NCBI GenBank assembly: GCA_963789175.1
Contig: CAWBJO010000009.1
Location: 667,428 to 731,427, forward strand
DNA from: CAWBJO01 sp963789175
GTDB lineage: Bacteria; Pseudomonadota; Alphaproteobacteria; Rhizobiales; Aestuariivirgaceae
Length of the DNA: 64,000 nucleotides
Reading direction: 5' to 3'
Made by a program: the position numbers and the translations under genes. The notes under the pieces were generated by a model, which was not told where the DNA came from, ran no database searches, and was given only the letters and a program-made list of their open reading frames with translations. Below, in pieces: positions 39,997 through 47,022 of this stretch; position 1 is the first letter of the stretch; every line of letters starts with the position of its first letter.

Positions 39997-41718
39997 ATGA
40001 CCACCGTCGCTCCCGGTCCTGAGCCGAGCCTCAGAGAGCTTTACACGCCGAAGCTCGTGACGACATTGAGGGAAGGCTATGGACTGCGGCAGCTGCGCGC
40101 CGACGCGTTCGCCGGCCTGACCGTTGCCATCGTCGCCCTGCCTCTTTCGATGGCCATCGCCATCGCATCGGGCGTCACGCCGGCCCAGGGCCTCTACACC
40201 GCCATCATCGGGGGATTCCTCGTCTCGGCGCTCGGCGGCAGCCGGTTCCAGATCGGCGGCCCGGCCGGAGCCTTCATCGTGCTCGTCTCCGCGACGGTAG
40301 CGGCGCATGGCATCGACGGCCTGATTCTCGCGACGATGCTTTCCGGGATCATTCTCATAGCCGCGGGACTCCTGCGGATCGGCACCTACATCAAGTTCAT
40401 CCCCTACCCGGTGACGGTCGGGTTCACGGCGGGAATTGCCATCATCATCTTCGCAAGCCAGGTCAGGGAGTTCCTTGGACTCAGGGTCGAGGGCGCCGAA
40501 CCGGGTCCGCTCGCCCAGAAACTGCCGGTACTTTTGGAAGCGCTCAATACGGCGACTCCGGCAGCGATCGGCCTTTCGGTCGCGACCATCGCAATCATAG
40601 CAATTCTCAAGCGGGCGAGACCGCAGTGGCCCGGCATGATCATCGCGGTGACGGCAACGTCGGCAGGAAGCGCCCTGCTCGAGCTGCCGGTGGCGACGAT
40701 CGGCAGCATGTTCGGCGGTATTCCCTCGACGCTCCCGGCTCCATCCCTGCCCTCCTTCGATGTCGCGGCAATCCAGGCCGTACTGCCGAGCGCTCTTTCC
40801 TTCGCGCTGCTGGGCTCGATCGAGTCGCTGCTTTCCGCGGTCGTCGCCGACGGCATGACCGGCAGACGGCATCGCTCCAACTGCGAGCTCGTGGGCCAGG
40901 GCGTCGCCAACGTCGCATCCGGGATGTTCGGCGGCTTCTGCGTTACCGGAACGATCGCGCGGACGGCGACGAACGTGCGTTCCGGCGCGCACGGCCCCGT
41001 GGCCGGCATGCTGCATGCCGCATTCCTGCTGGCGTTCATGGCGCTCGCAGCGCCGCTGGCGCGCTACATCCCGCTCGCGAGCCTCGCCGCAGTACTTGTG
41101 GTTGTCGCCTGGGCAATGATCGAACGCCACGCGATCGCGACCCTTCTCACGTCGTCGCGTGGCGACGCGGCCGTGCTCCTCGTGACTTTCCTGCTTACGA
41201 TCTTCCGCGACCTTTCGGAAGCCATCGTCGTCGGCTTCGCGCTCGGCTCTGTCCTGTTCATTCATCGCATGTCGCAGACGACCGCCCTCGAAACGCACAC
41301 CCCGCTCTCTGCCGACGATCGCCCGGACGGGGAGAACGGCAGCGGGCCCTATGACGAAGCGGCAGCCAGCGACCCGGACGTCGTGATCTATCGCATCACC
41401 GGCGCCTTCTTTTTCGGTGCCGCCGCGGCGATCGGTATCGTCCTCGACCGGATCGCGTTGACCCATCGTGCCATGGTCATCGACCTCGAGGCCGTGCCGT
41501 TCCTCGACTCCACAGCCGCGAAAACGATCGAGGGTTTGGCGCACCGCGCCCACCGCCGCGGCACACACATCGTGCTCACCGGTGCCTCAGGGGAAGTTCG
41601 CCGGGACCTCACGACACACGGCGTCAAGCCCCCCCTCGTCGCCTATGCGCGCAACATTGCTGCGGCACTCGAGGGTCTCCGCGGCCGCGGACGCCAGACC
41701 GACGATCGCGGCACTTGA
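39997..41718 (+). CDS. SulP family anion transporter with STAS domain
   Basis: A 573-aa member of the SulP/SLC26 family. Conserved transporter elements are DAFAGLTVAIVALPLSMAIA, SGVTPAQGLYTAIIGG and the QIGGPAGAFIVLVS anion-site helix. About 12-14 membrane segments follow, with NVASGMFGGFCVTGTIARTA in the second half. A C-terminal STAS domain follows (VIYRITGAFFFGAA, then VIDLEAVPFLDSTAAKTIEG). SulP proteins carry sulfate, bicarbonate or dicarboxylates; the substrate is undetermined. The start at 39997 (MTTVAPGPEPSLREL) is typical. After its TGA the same frame stays open for 78 codons up to the next gene. Confidence 0.93.
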   Translation: MTTVAPGPEPSLRELYTPKLVTTLREGYGLRQLRADAFAGLTVAIVALPLSMAIAIASGVTPAQGLYTAIIGGFLVSALGGSRFQIGGPAGAFIVLVSATVAAHGIDGLILATMLSGIILIAAGLLRIGTYIKFIPYPVTVGFTAGIAIIIFASQVREFLGLRVEGAEPGPLAQKLPVLLEALNTATPAAIGLSVATIAIIAILKRARPQWPGMIIAVTATSAGSALLELPVATIGSMFGGIPSTLPAPSLPSFDVAAIQAVLPSALSFALLGSIESLLSAVVADGMTGRRHRSNCELVGQGVANVASGMFGGFCVTGTIARTATNVRSGAHGPVAGMLHAAFLLAFMALAAPLARYIPLASLAAVLVVVAWAMIERHAIATLLTSSRGDAAVLLVTFLLTIFRDLSEAIVVGFALGSVLFIHRMSQTTALETHTPLSADDRPDGENGSGPYDEAAASDPDVVIYRITGAFFFGAAAAIGIVLDRIALTHRAMVIDLEAVPFLDSTAAKTIEGLAHRAHRRGTHIVLTGASGEVRRDLTTHGVKPPLVAYARNIAAALEGLRGRGRQTDDRGT

Positions 41719-41951
41719 AATTCGCGCGGGAGCGCTTATCTCAACGACATTCCCCCAGACGGAATCACCGATCTCACCCCGCGACGGAGCGGAATTCAGA
41801 TCATTTTCGAACAGTGGGAGCGCGGGTTCTCCGCCAAAGGCTGGAACCGAATCCGCCTCCCCGTCGTTGCCGAGCTTCCAAGACCCGCGGATGTAGCGGC
41901 TGGAGCTTGGCAACCGATATTCCCGAGACCCGCACAGCGGAGGCACTTCCC

Positions 41952-42134
41952 ATGAACTACATCGTCACAATGCGGGCGCTTGGCCGGCACCGCTTCAGCC
42001 CGATCGATCCGAGGGGCTCGGAGGGTTGCGAACATCCTGGCGGCGAATGCGTGCCGATGGCCGATGGCGACAAGTCGGAGGAGCGTCAGGCCATCGAGCG
42101 CGCGGCGCGCGATCTCGACGACACCGGGCAGTAG
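41952..42134 (+). CDS. Small hypothetical protein (60 aa)
   Basis: A 60-codon frame with GGAGG nine bases before ATG 41952. The product is MNYIVTMRALGRHRFSPIDP followed by a Cys/Gly/Glu-containing middle (EGCEHPGGECVP) and a charged helical end (EERQAIERAARDLDD). Its ATG overlaps the TGA that ends the in-frame open extension behind the SulP gene. No family was recognised. Confidence 0.4.
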   Translation: MNYIVTMRALGRHRFSPIDPRGSEGCEHPGGECVPMADGDKSEERQAIERAARDLDDTGQ

Positions 42135-42165
42135 GCGCGGGCACGGGCAGGTTTACGTCGACTTG

Positions 42166-42205
42166 TGATATGCTGACGGCGCACATGATATGCTGACGGC
42201 GCACA
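42166..42205 (+). repeat. Perfect tandem duplication of a 20-bp unit
   Basis: Positions 42166-42185 and 42186-42205 are identical and adjacent. Each unit contains TGATATGCT, which resembles an extended -10 promoter element, just upstream of the membrane-protein gene at 42226. Confidence 0.85.
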
Positions 42206-42225
42206 GCCCTCGCCGAGGACCAGGC

Positions 42226-42525
42226 ATGCGCCGTAAAACCCGATACGCGATCACCCTTCCGAGGGTCGGAACCCTCGAGTACGTCGCCTTGTTGTCCGCC
42301 ATCGGCGTCCATCTCGTCACCGTGTTCCTGGGCGTCCGGCTGGGAGGATTTCTCGGTGGCGGCCTTTCCCTGCTGTTTCCGTTCGCCGCGCAGGCCTACT
42401 GGATCATCGAGCTGTGGAACCGGACGGGCAACTTCTGGAATCCGTTCTCCATCATGTGCGCGCTCTACGTCGCGCTTCTCGTCGTGCTGTGCGTGAAGCG
42501 ATTGCGCAATTCGAGCGCCGGATAG
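42226..42525 (+). CDS. Small membrane protein
   Basis: A 99-aa protein with three hydrophobic stretches: VALLSAIGVHLVTVFLGV, GLSLLFPFAAQAYWII and SIMCALYVALLVVLCV. Short charged ends (MRRKTRYAITLPR and VKRLRN) suggest an inner-membrane protein with three helices. No family was recognised. The ATG at 42226 is preferred to 42190, which lies within the tandem repeat; AGGACCAGG precedes it. Confidence 0.65.
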   Translation: MRRKTRYAITLPRVGTLEYVALLSAIGVHLVTVFLGVRLGGFLGGGLSLLFPFAAQAYWIIELWNRTGNFWNPFSIMCALYVALLVVLCVKRLRNSSAG

Positions 42526-42741
42526 CCGCGTCCGGCGCGCGCCGGAACCGCCTCATCCAATCTCTATTGGGCCATGGGCATCATGGCGCCGCCCGTGACG
42601 CCGCACGCACACGAAATGGGGGAAAGCCTTCTTGCGGAACAATCGGTAAGCTACGCTGCCTCGATTCAGAGGATGCTTTGGCGCCGACCGAAGCATTCGG
42701 TCTCCGGACGAGGTAGATTGCAGTCGAGGGAGCCTGGAGCC

Positions 42742-43449
42742 GTGCTCAGCACCAAGACATTCGCCGAGATCGCCGCCGTCGCCGGACATCCGGCGCGAGC
42801 CGGAATGCTGCACGCCCTGCTCGGCCGCGCGCTAACGGCATCCGAGCTCGCTGTTATCGCCGGCATCGCGCCGCAGACGGCGAGCGGTCACCTGTCACGC
42901 ATGACGGCCGCTGGGCTGGTGAGCGTGCAGCGCCAAGGGCGGCACCGATTCCATTCGCTGGCATCACCCGCCGTGGTGAGACTGATGGAAAGCATCATGC
43001 AGGTCGCAGGCGATCTCGAACCGCGCGGCAAATCCGCGTCCGCGAATTCCGGCCATGCGGCGCTGAGAGCGGCGAGGGTCTGCTACGATCACCTCGCCGG
43101 CGAGCTTGGCGTCGCGTTGTCCGACGCGCTCGTGCGGTCCGGACATATCGAGCTCTCCGCGGAAGGCGGCATCGTCACCCGCGGCGGCCTCGAGTTCCTC
43201 GGCCGCATCGGGATACGAACGGAGGGATTCCTGACATCGGCCGGCAAGCCGTCAAAACGGGCCCTGTGCCGGCCGTGCCTCGATTGGACCGAGAGGCGGC
43301 TGCATCTCGGCGGCTCGCTCGGCGCGGCAATCTGCGGTCACTGCTTCGACAAAGGCTGGATCCGGTGGATCGACAACTCGCGTGCCGTATCGATCACGGC
43401 GCCGGGCCGCCAAGCCCTCAAGGAGCAATTCGGCGTCCTGCCCGCGTAA
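42742..43449 (+). CDS. Winged-helix (ArsR-type) transcriptional regulator
   Basis: A 235-aa protein from GTG 42742 (LSTKTFAEIAAVAGHPARAG follows). The winged helix is clear: MLHALLGRALTASELAVIAG, then IAPQTASGHLSRMTAAGLVS and VQRQGRHRFHSLASP. The C-terminal half has a CRPCLDWTERRLHLGGSLGA segment and an ICGHCFDKGW motif. These four cysteines, paired as CxxC and C-x2-C, could bind zinc or another metal. This is the larger ArsR-like form seen in proteobacteria (YgaV/HTH_20-type with extra domain). The ligand is unknown. Its 3' end is duplicated, in decayed form, at 43985-44142. Confidence 0.85.
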   Translation: MLSTKTFAEIAAVAGHPARAGMLHALLGRALTASELAVIAGIAPQTASGHLSRMTAAGLVSVQRQGRHRFHSLASPAVVRLMESIMQVAGDLEPRGKSASANSGHAALRAARVCYDHLAGELGVALSDALVRSGHIELSAEGGIVTRGGLEFLGRIGIRTEGFLTSAGKPSKRALCRPCLDWTERRLHLGGSLGAAICGHCFDKGWIRWIDNSRAVSITAPGRQALKEQFGVLPA

Positions 43450-43482
43450 ATCCGCCCCCACTAGCTTTGATGAATTTGCCAA

Positions 43483-43507
43483 GCGGGATCGAATCGCCGA
43501 CCTCCTG
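43483..43507 (+). repeat. Degenerate tRNA-Ala 3'-end-like sequence
   Basis: This 25-bp segment matches the T-arm-to-anticodon part of the tRNA-Ala gene at 49805-49827 with three mismatches. It follows the winged-helix gene and mirrors the better copy at 44116-44142. Confidence 0.5.
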
Positions 43508-43637
43508 CTCGCCAATACCCGCGACCCATTGGTGCAACGACTTCTAATAAACCAGGTGGTTCAGGTGGTTAACGTCTTCGCCAGGGAACGAAAACGATTG
43601 GCTCGCATTAGCTTCAGCGCGGCAGACAGGAGACATC

Positions 43638-43841
43638 ATGGCAACCCACATCAACACCCCGGACAACAGCGGCTCAGGCTTCGTTCTCGGGATACTTCTC
43701 GTTCTTGTCGTCGTCGGTTTCGGCGCTTGGGCGATGGGCTTCACGCCTTGGAGCCGTCAAACGAACATCATCGTCGAAACACCTGCAGTAACCGTGCCCG
43801 CCCCTGCTCCGAGTTCGGGAAACAGCAACTCGACAAACTAG
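43638..43841 (+). CDS. Small single-pass membrane protein (67 aa)
   Basis: A 67-aa protein with AGGAGACATC before the ATG. A short polar start (MATHINTPDNSGSG) leads into one hydrophobic helix (FVLGILLVLVVVGFGAWAMG), then a Pro/Ala/Ser/Asn-rich tail (VPAPAPSSGNSNSTN) likely in the periplasm. Similar short membrane peptides occur widely in Rhizobiales, without known function. A second tiny membrane ORF follows after 9 bp. Confidence 0.65.
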   Translation: MATHINTPDNSGSGFVLGILLVLVVVGFGAWAMGFTPWSRQTNIIVETPAVTVPAPAPSSGNSNSTN

Positions 43842-43850
43842 GCGGGACAA

Positions 43851-43964
43851 GTGCAGGTCCGACCAATAACAAAAGCCGACCGGCTCGCCGTAGCTCTGGG
43901 CATAGGCATTTCCTTGGTCGTGCTGATGCTTGGAGCGATGGGAGCAGGAATCACAATCGTCTAG
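43851..43964 (+). CDS. Tiny membrane protein (37 aa)
   Basis: A 37-codon frame from GTG 43851 encoding a basic start (QVRPITKADRLA) and one hydrophobic helix (VALGIGISLVVLMLGAMG). It lies 9 bp after the preceding membrane-peptide gene. The ribosome site is weak, so this is a possible rather than a secure gene. Confidence 0.4.
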   Translation: MQVRPITKADRLAVALGIGISLVVLMLGAMGAGITIV

Positions 43965-43984
43965 ACAGCCGCGAGGCTTTATAA

Positions 43985-44142
43985 CCGGCGGCTTCGCTCG
44001 GCGTTGCGCTTCCCTCGGCAAGCTCGACGATAACAGCTGCTGCGGGACTGGGCCGTGCAGTTCGGCGTCCCGCCCGCGTTCATGCGCTCCGACCAGACTT
44101 TGGTGAAACCGCCAAGCGGAATCGAACCGCCGACCTCTTGAA
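43985..44142 (+). repeat. Decayed duplicate of the regulator's 3' end plus tRNA-like segment
   Basis: From GGCGGCTTCGCTCGGCG onward this region follows 43310-43507 with gaps. The stretch CAGTTCGGCGTCCCGCCCGCG (44055-44075) mirrors the end of the winged-helix gene. The downstream 65 bp, including the tRNA-like block, align with 43449-43507. It is a second, truncated copy of the regulator-end/att-like junction. Confidence 0.5.
44116..44142 (+). repeat. Displaced tRNA-Ala 3' segment (att-like direct repeat)
   Basis: These 27 bp are identical to 49803-49829 inside the tRNA-Ala(GGC) gene, in the same orientation. The geometry fits an element that inserted into the tRNA 3' end and left the old end 5.7 kb away. 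No integrase remains between the copies. Confidence 0.65.
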
Positions 44143-44156
44143 AGCCACAGCGTGAT

Positions 44157-44210
44157 GGCCCCGGCATGTACGACACCTATTTTACCGAAGAGGAGGCGTT
44201 TGTCATGGCC
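44157..44210 (+). repeat. Coding fragment copy 1 (GPGMYDTYF module)
   Basis: Reads GPGMYDTYFTEEEAFVMA and matches 46172-46225 over 54 bp, with most differences at third codon positions. It is the C-terminal half of a small lost gene, broken off after VMAK. Confidence 0.55.
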
Positions 44211-44291
44211 AAGTTGCCAAATAATGGTAGCGCTGATCCACGAAACTGAGCACCCTCCGCATTCAAGGTAGCAACAGATTGCCGGGTGCCA

Positions 44292-44975
44292 ATGCGGAAA
44301 TTGACCCTTACCCCCGCGCACATCGCTCGCGTTCATAGAGCGGTTGTGGATAACGGGGTGTTCCCTGGCTTCGAACTGCAGACTGATGCGGACTATGAGA
44401 GCTGGGTGAGCCAAATCATCCAAAGCCATCCCGATCCCACATCGCCCACTCAGGTGTTCGCGTATGGCTCACTGATCTGGAAGGCAGAAGTGGAGCACGT
44501 GGCCGAGCATCGTGGTCTCGTCCGGGGATGGCATCGCACCTTTTGCTTTCACGTGCCGCGGTATCGAGGAACCCCAGAGAAGCCCGGTTTGATGATGGCT
44601 CTCGACCGAGGTGGTCAGTGTCAGGGCATTGTCTACACGCTACCCAGAGAAAACTTAGAAGCGCAGTTAGGGCGGTTATTCCGGCGAGAATTTACAGCTA
44701 AGCCGATCACCAATATGCCGCGCTGGATCTCCGTCCAGACCGCTTCAGGCCGAACTCCTGCGCTAACATTCGTGGTGAACCGTGCTTCACCTCTGTATGC
44801 GGGCCGACTTTCGCCGGAAGCAGTGGCGGAAGTGTTGGCGCACGCCTGTGGACATATGGGAACTGGCGCGGAGTACCTTCTCAACACAATATCGCATCTC
44901 GAAGCCAAGGGAATACACGACAGCAACCTGTGGCGGCTCCAACGTCTTGTGGCCGAGCGGATCGGATTGGAATAG
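44292..44975 (+). CDS. chaC: Glutathione-specific gamma-glutamylcyclotransferase (ChaC family)
   Basis: A 227-aa ChaC-type enzyme that cleaves cytosolic glutathione into 5-oxoproline and Cys-Gly. The gamma-GCT signature VFAYGSLIWKAEVEHVAEHR is intact, followed by RGWHRTFCFHVPRYRGTPEK and the catalytic Glu region QLGRLFRREFTAK. The C-terminal YLLNTISHLEAKGIHDSNLW is the usual ChaC end. The ATG at 44292 is used; a GTG two codons earlier is possible. It lies inside the tRNA-Ala island and its codon use is visibly less GC-rich than the flanking housekeeping genes, consistent with transfer. Confidence 0.92.
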   Translation: MRKLTLTPAHIARVHRAVVDNGVFPGFELQTDADYESWVSQIIQSHPDPTSPTQVFAYGSLIWKAEVEHVAEHRGLVRGWHRTFCFHVPRYRGTPEKPGLMMALDRGGQCQGIVYTLPRENLEAQLGRLFRREFTAKPITNMPRWISVQTASGRTPALTFVVNRASPLYAGRLSPEAVAEVLAHACGHMGTGAEYLLNTISHLEAKGIHDSNLWRLQRLVAERIGLE

Positions 44976-44979
44976 TTCG

Positions 44980-45082
44980 CTAGCAGATTGGCGCGGAGGT
45001 TATCTTGGGGTGCCAGGGATCCTCACCCGCCGGCCGAGCAAACAGCTTCCATGGCTCACCTTCGACGTAGAGTCGACTTTTT
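44980..45082 (-). repeat. Dispersed coding fragment, copy C (ARPAGEDPW module)
   Basis: The minus strand reads KSRLYVEGEPWKLFARPAGE then DPWHPKITSAPIC and TAG. The tail matches copies at 4944-4985 and 7232-7300. The RLYV-EG part recurs at about 7055-7078, next to copy B. Confidence 0.5.
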
Positions 45083-45133
45083 CGCTGTTCCGGCGCATTG
45101 TTTGCGTCTGGCACCTCCTAGCGGAGATACGTC

Positions 45134-45910
45134 GTGGGCCGCCGAACTTTGATCAGCTTGGTATTGAGTTTACTGACGGTTCTCGGTTCTGGCTCTGCTT
45201 TCGCAGAGATCAGGGTGGGAATTTCGGTGGAACCCTATCCTCCCTTCACCTGGAAAGATTCAACCGGCAAATGGGTCGGTTGGGAGATCGATTATCTAAG
45301 TGCGATCTGCACTGAGATGAAAGAGAAATGCAGCATCGTAGAAGTAGCTTGGGATAGTCTTATACCGTCGCTCAACGGCCATTTCATAGATGTGATTTGG
45401 GCTTCCATGGGAATAAACAAAGAGCGCCTCCAGATCATCGACTTCACTGAGGTCTATTTTGATACGTCTGTCGTGTTCATCGGCACAAGAAATGGCGACA
45501 AGGACATTTCACCTTCTAGCCTAAATGGGAAGGTGATCGGCGTGCAAATCGGTACGATGCATCAGCGCAATGTTGAGAAGCACTATGGGGCTGTGTCCAG
45601 AGTAAAACTTTATCAGACGCAGGACGAAGCCAATCAGGATCTGGCAGCCGGCCGCGTGGACTATGTTGAACTTGATGGATTGGCGGCAGAAGCCTTCCTG
45701 AACACAGGTCCGGGAAAGCAATGTTGCGAAATAAAATCTGAGATTACCTATGATCAGGAAATCTTTGGGAATGGAGTAGGAGGAGGCATTAGGAAGGACG
45801 ATGCCGCACTCAAAGCGAAGTTGAATGCGGCAATTCGGGCTGTCCGGGCATCGGGCGAGTGTGAAGCCATCTCACGGAGGTACTTCACTCTCAACATTTG
45901 CGGAAGTTAA
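45134..45910 (+). CDS. ABC transporter substrate-binding protein (amino-acid type, SBP_bac_3)
   Basis: A 258-aa periplasmic binding protein from GTG 45134, with a signal peptide (cleavage near SAFA). The fold is that of polar amino-acid receptors: EPYPPFTWKDSTGKWVGWEI, DYLSAICTEM, VAWDSLIPSLNGHFIDVIWA, INKERLQIIDFTEVYFDTS and GKVIGVQIGTMH. The terminal part has KAKLNAAIRAVRASGECEAI. No permease or ATPase gene is adjacent, so it is an orphan receptor here. It is one of the most AT-rich genes in the window and lies within the tRNA-Ala island, which suggests horizontal acquisition. Confidence 0.9.
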   Translation: MGRRTLISLVLSLLTVLGSGSAFAEIRVGISVEPYPPFTWKDSTGKWVGWEIDYLSAICTEMKEKCSIVEVAWDSLIPSLNGHFIDVIWASMGINKERLQIIDFTEVYFDTSVVFIGTRNGDKDISPSSLNGKVIGVQIGTMHQRNVEKHYGAVSRVKLYQTQDEANQDLAAGRVDYVELDGLAAEAFLNTGPGKQCCEIKSEITYDQEIFGNGVGGGIRKDDAALKAKLNAAIRAVRASGECEAISRRYFTLNICGS

Positions 45911-46073
45911 TTTAACGCAGGGGAGATGGTGGACCTCACGACAATTGTTTCACTGTATTTATCCAATGTGTGCGTACCATATCGTTTCCTCAGTTGCGGC
46001 CGGAGGCGACGGTCCACTTCAGCCAGCAATCTTTACCTGGGCCTTTTGCTACGGCACTAAAAAAGACCGACGC

Positions 46074-46265
46074 AAATTCCCCGGTCCCTGGCAAGTCGAG
46101 CGAACGGCCGGCAATCATTTCGTGGTCAAGACGCGACGGGCTTCTCACTCGCCTACATCTACCAGCGCGAAGGCCCCGGCATGTACGATACCTACTTCAC
46201 CGATGAGGAGGCGTTCGTGATGGCCAACACGATTGTTAGACTGCCAAGTACTGACGAAAGCAATA
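46074..46265 (+). pseudogene. Small conserved Rhizobiales-type protein, frameshifted
   Basis: KFPGPWQVERTAGNHFVVK in one frame continues, after loss of one base near 46131, as ATGFSLAYIYQREGPGMYDT, then YFTDEEAFVMANTIVRLP in another. The pattern (PWxVExxxGxxxVxDAxGxxLAYxY...EAxxxAxxIxRLP) is that of short 60-90-aa proteins common in Rhizobiales, function unknown. No start codon is visible in the first frame. A fragment of a second copy lies at 44157-44210. Confidence 0.6.
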
Positions 46266-46306
46266 AGTTCCGGGTGACGTGGCTGCGAGCATGGGCGACC
46301 GGCATT

Positions 46307-46525
46307 TCATTCAATGCGTCCATCCCAAACGGTTTCCACGCTTGTATCTTTGTGATGGACGACTACCGAGGTCGGCACACTTAGTTCCGCCGCACGGCGG
46401 GCTATTTCTATGGCCAGACTCTGCGCCATCTCAATCTCGCGATAGGGGCCGTACCAATTGTCGATGTATACTATCCACCATTGCTCGTTCCGAAACCGGA
46501 CATGATAGCTTAGCATCAAAGGCAA
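46307..46525 (-). CDS. Small hypothetical protein (DUF2188-like)
   Basis: A 72-aa protein: YHVRFRNEQWWIVYIDNWYG, PYREIEMAQSLAIEIARRAA, then VPTSVVVHHKDTSVETVW. The arrangement (an aromatic beta strand, a helix of EA-spaced residues, a final VVVHxxD strand) resembles DUF2188-type small proteins, which are of unknown function. It is followed upstream on the same strand by the coiled-coil ORF. The similarity is by pattern only. Confidence 0.5.
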   Translation of the reverse strand: MPLMLSYHVRFRNEQWWIVYIDNWYGPYREIEMAQSLAIEIARRAAELSVPTSVVVHHKDTSVETVWDGRIE

Positions 46526-46532
46526 GGTCGCC

Positions 46533-46727
46533 TCAGAAGTCTAGTCGTGTCCGCCGTAAGGGAGGCGATATGAGATTCTCCAATATGTCGTGGTGGTTGC
46601 GCATTTGGAGAAGCGATAAACTGAGGGCTCTCAGAACACTCTGCGCATCCTCTTTGGCCAGTCCCGCCGTCTCAAGTCGAGCAATTTTGCGCTGTTGCCT
46701 CGTCACCTTCATTTCAGCATCAGCCAC
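46533..46727 (-). CDS. Small coiled-coil protein (second member)
   Basis: A 64-aa helical protein from GTG 46727 (ADAEMKVTRQQRKIARLETA, then GLAKEDAQSVLRALSLSLLQ). It shares the IARLExxG...A..+L pattern with the protein at 39648-39890, and both look like the short RIARLE-type Rhizobiales family. It ends 8 bp before the DUF2188-like gene starts, so the two may be one transcript. Confidence 0.5.
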   Translation of the reverse strand: MADAEMKVTRQQRKIARLETAGLAKEDAQSVLRALSLSLLQMRNHHDILENLISPPLRRTRLDF

Positions 46728-46893
46728 CTGATTGCGGCCACTTTGAGTCGTCGATCAACTCCATCCAACGGGGACTCCAAACCTCCCAACTTCCTGTCGC
46801 GCAACATACCGCCTCCACACACTCCGGACGGAACAGCCGAGGTGGCACCTCTAGCGAGCCACGATACAGGGCCCTTGGAGGTTTCGGGAAGTT

Positions 46894-46923
46894 AAAAAAA
46901 TGGGCCCGGATCTAACCCGGGCC
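46894..46923 (-). terminator. Rho-independent terminator after the GNAT-NTF2 gene
   Basis: On the minus strand GGCCCGG and CCGGGCC pair around GTTAGAT (46923-46903) and are followed by CATTTTTTT. It is about 100 bp after the stop of the minus-strand gene at 47023. The rest of the 46728-47022 gap shows nothing else. Confidence 0.8.
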
Positions 46924-47022
46924 TAGTGAGGAGATATGTCAACCAAGCTGCGCAAACTTACCGCTACGGTGCCGCCGTAGAGCCAAGTTCCCCTCGCAAC
47001 GACCTTGTCTTTAATCACGGAG

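Noticed and set aside
44116..44142. A second functional tRNA gene
   Set aside because: Only the T-arm to anticodon-side portion is present; there is no acceptor stem or D-arm that can pair.
46695..46895. Plus-strand 66-codon ORF
   Set aside because: Composition is random (Pro/Ser/His-rich), no ribosome site, and it runs into the minus-strand terminator.
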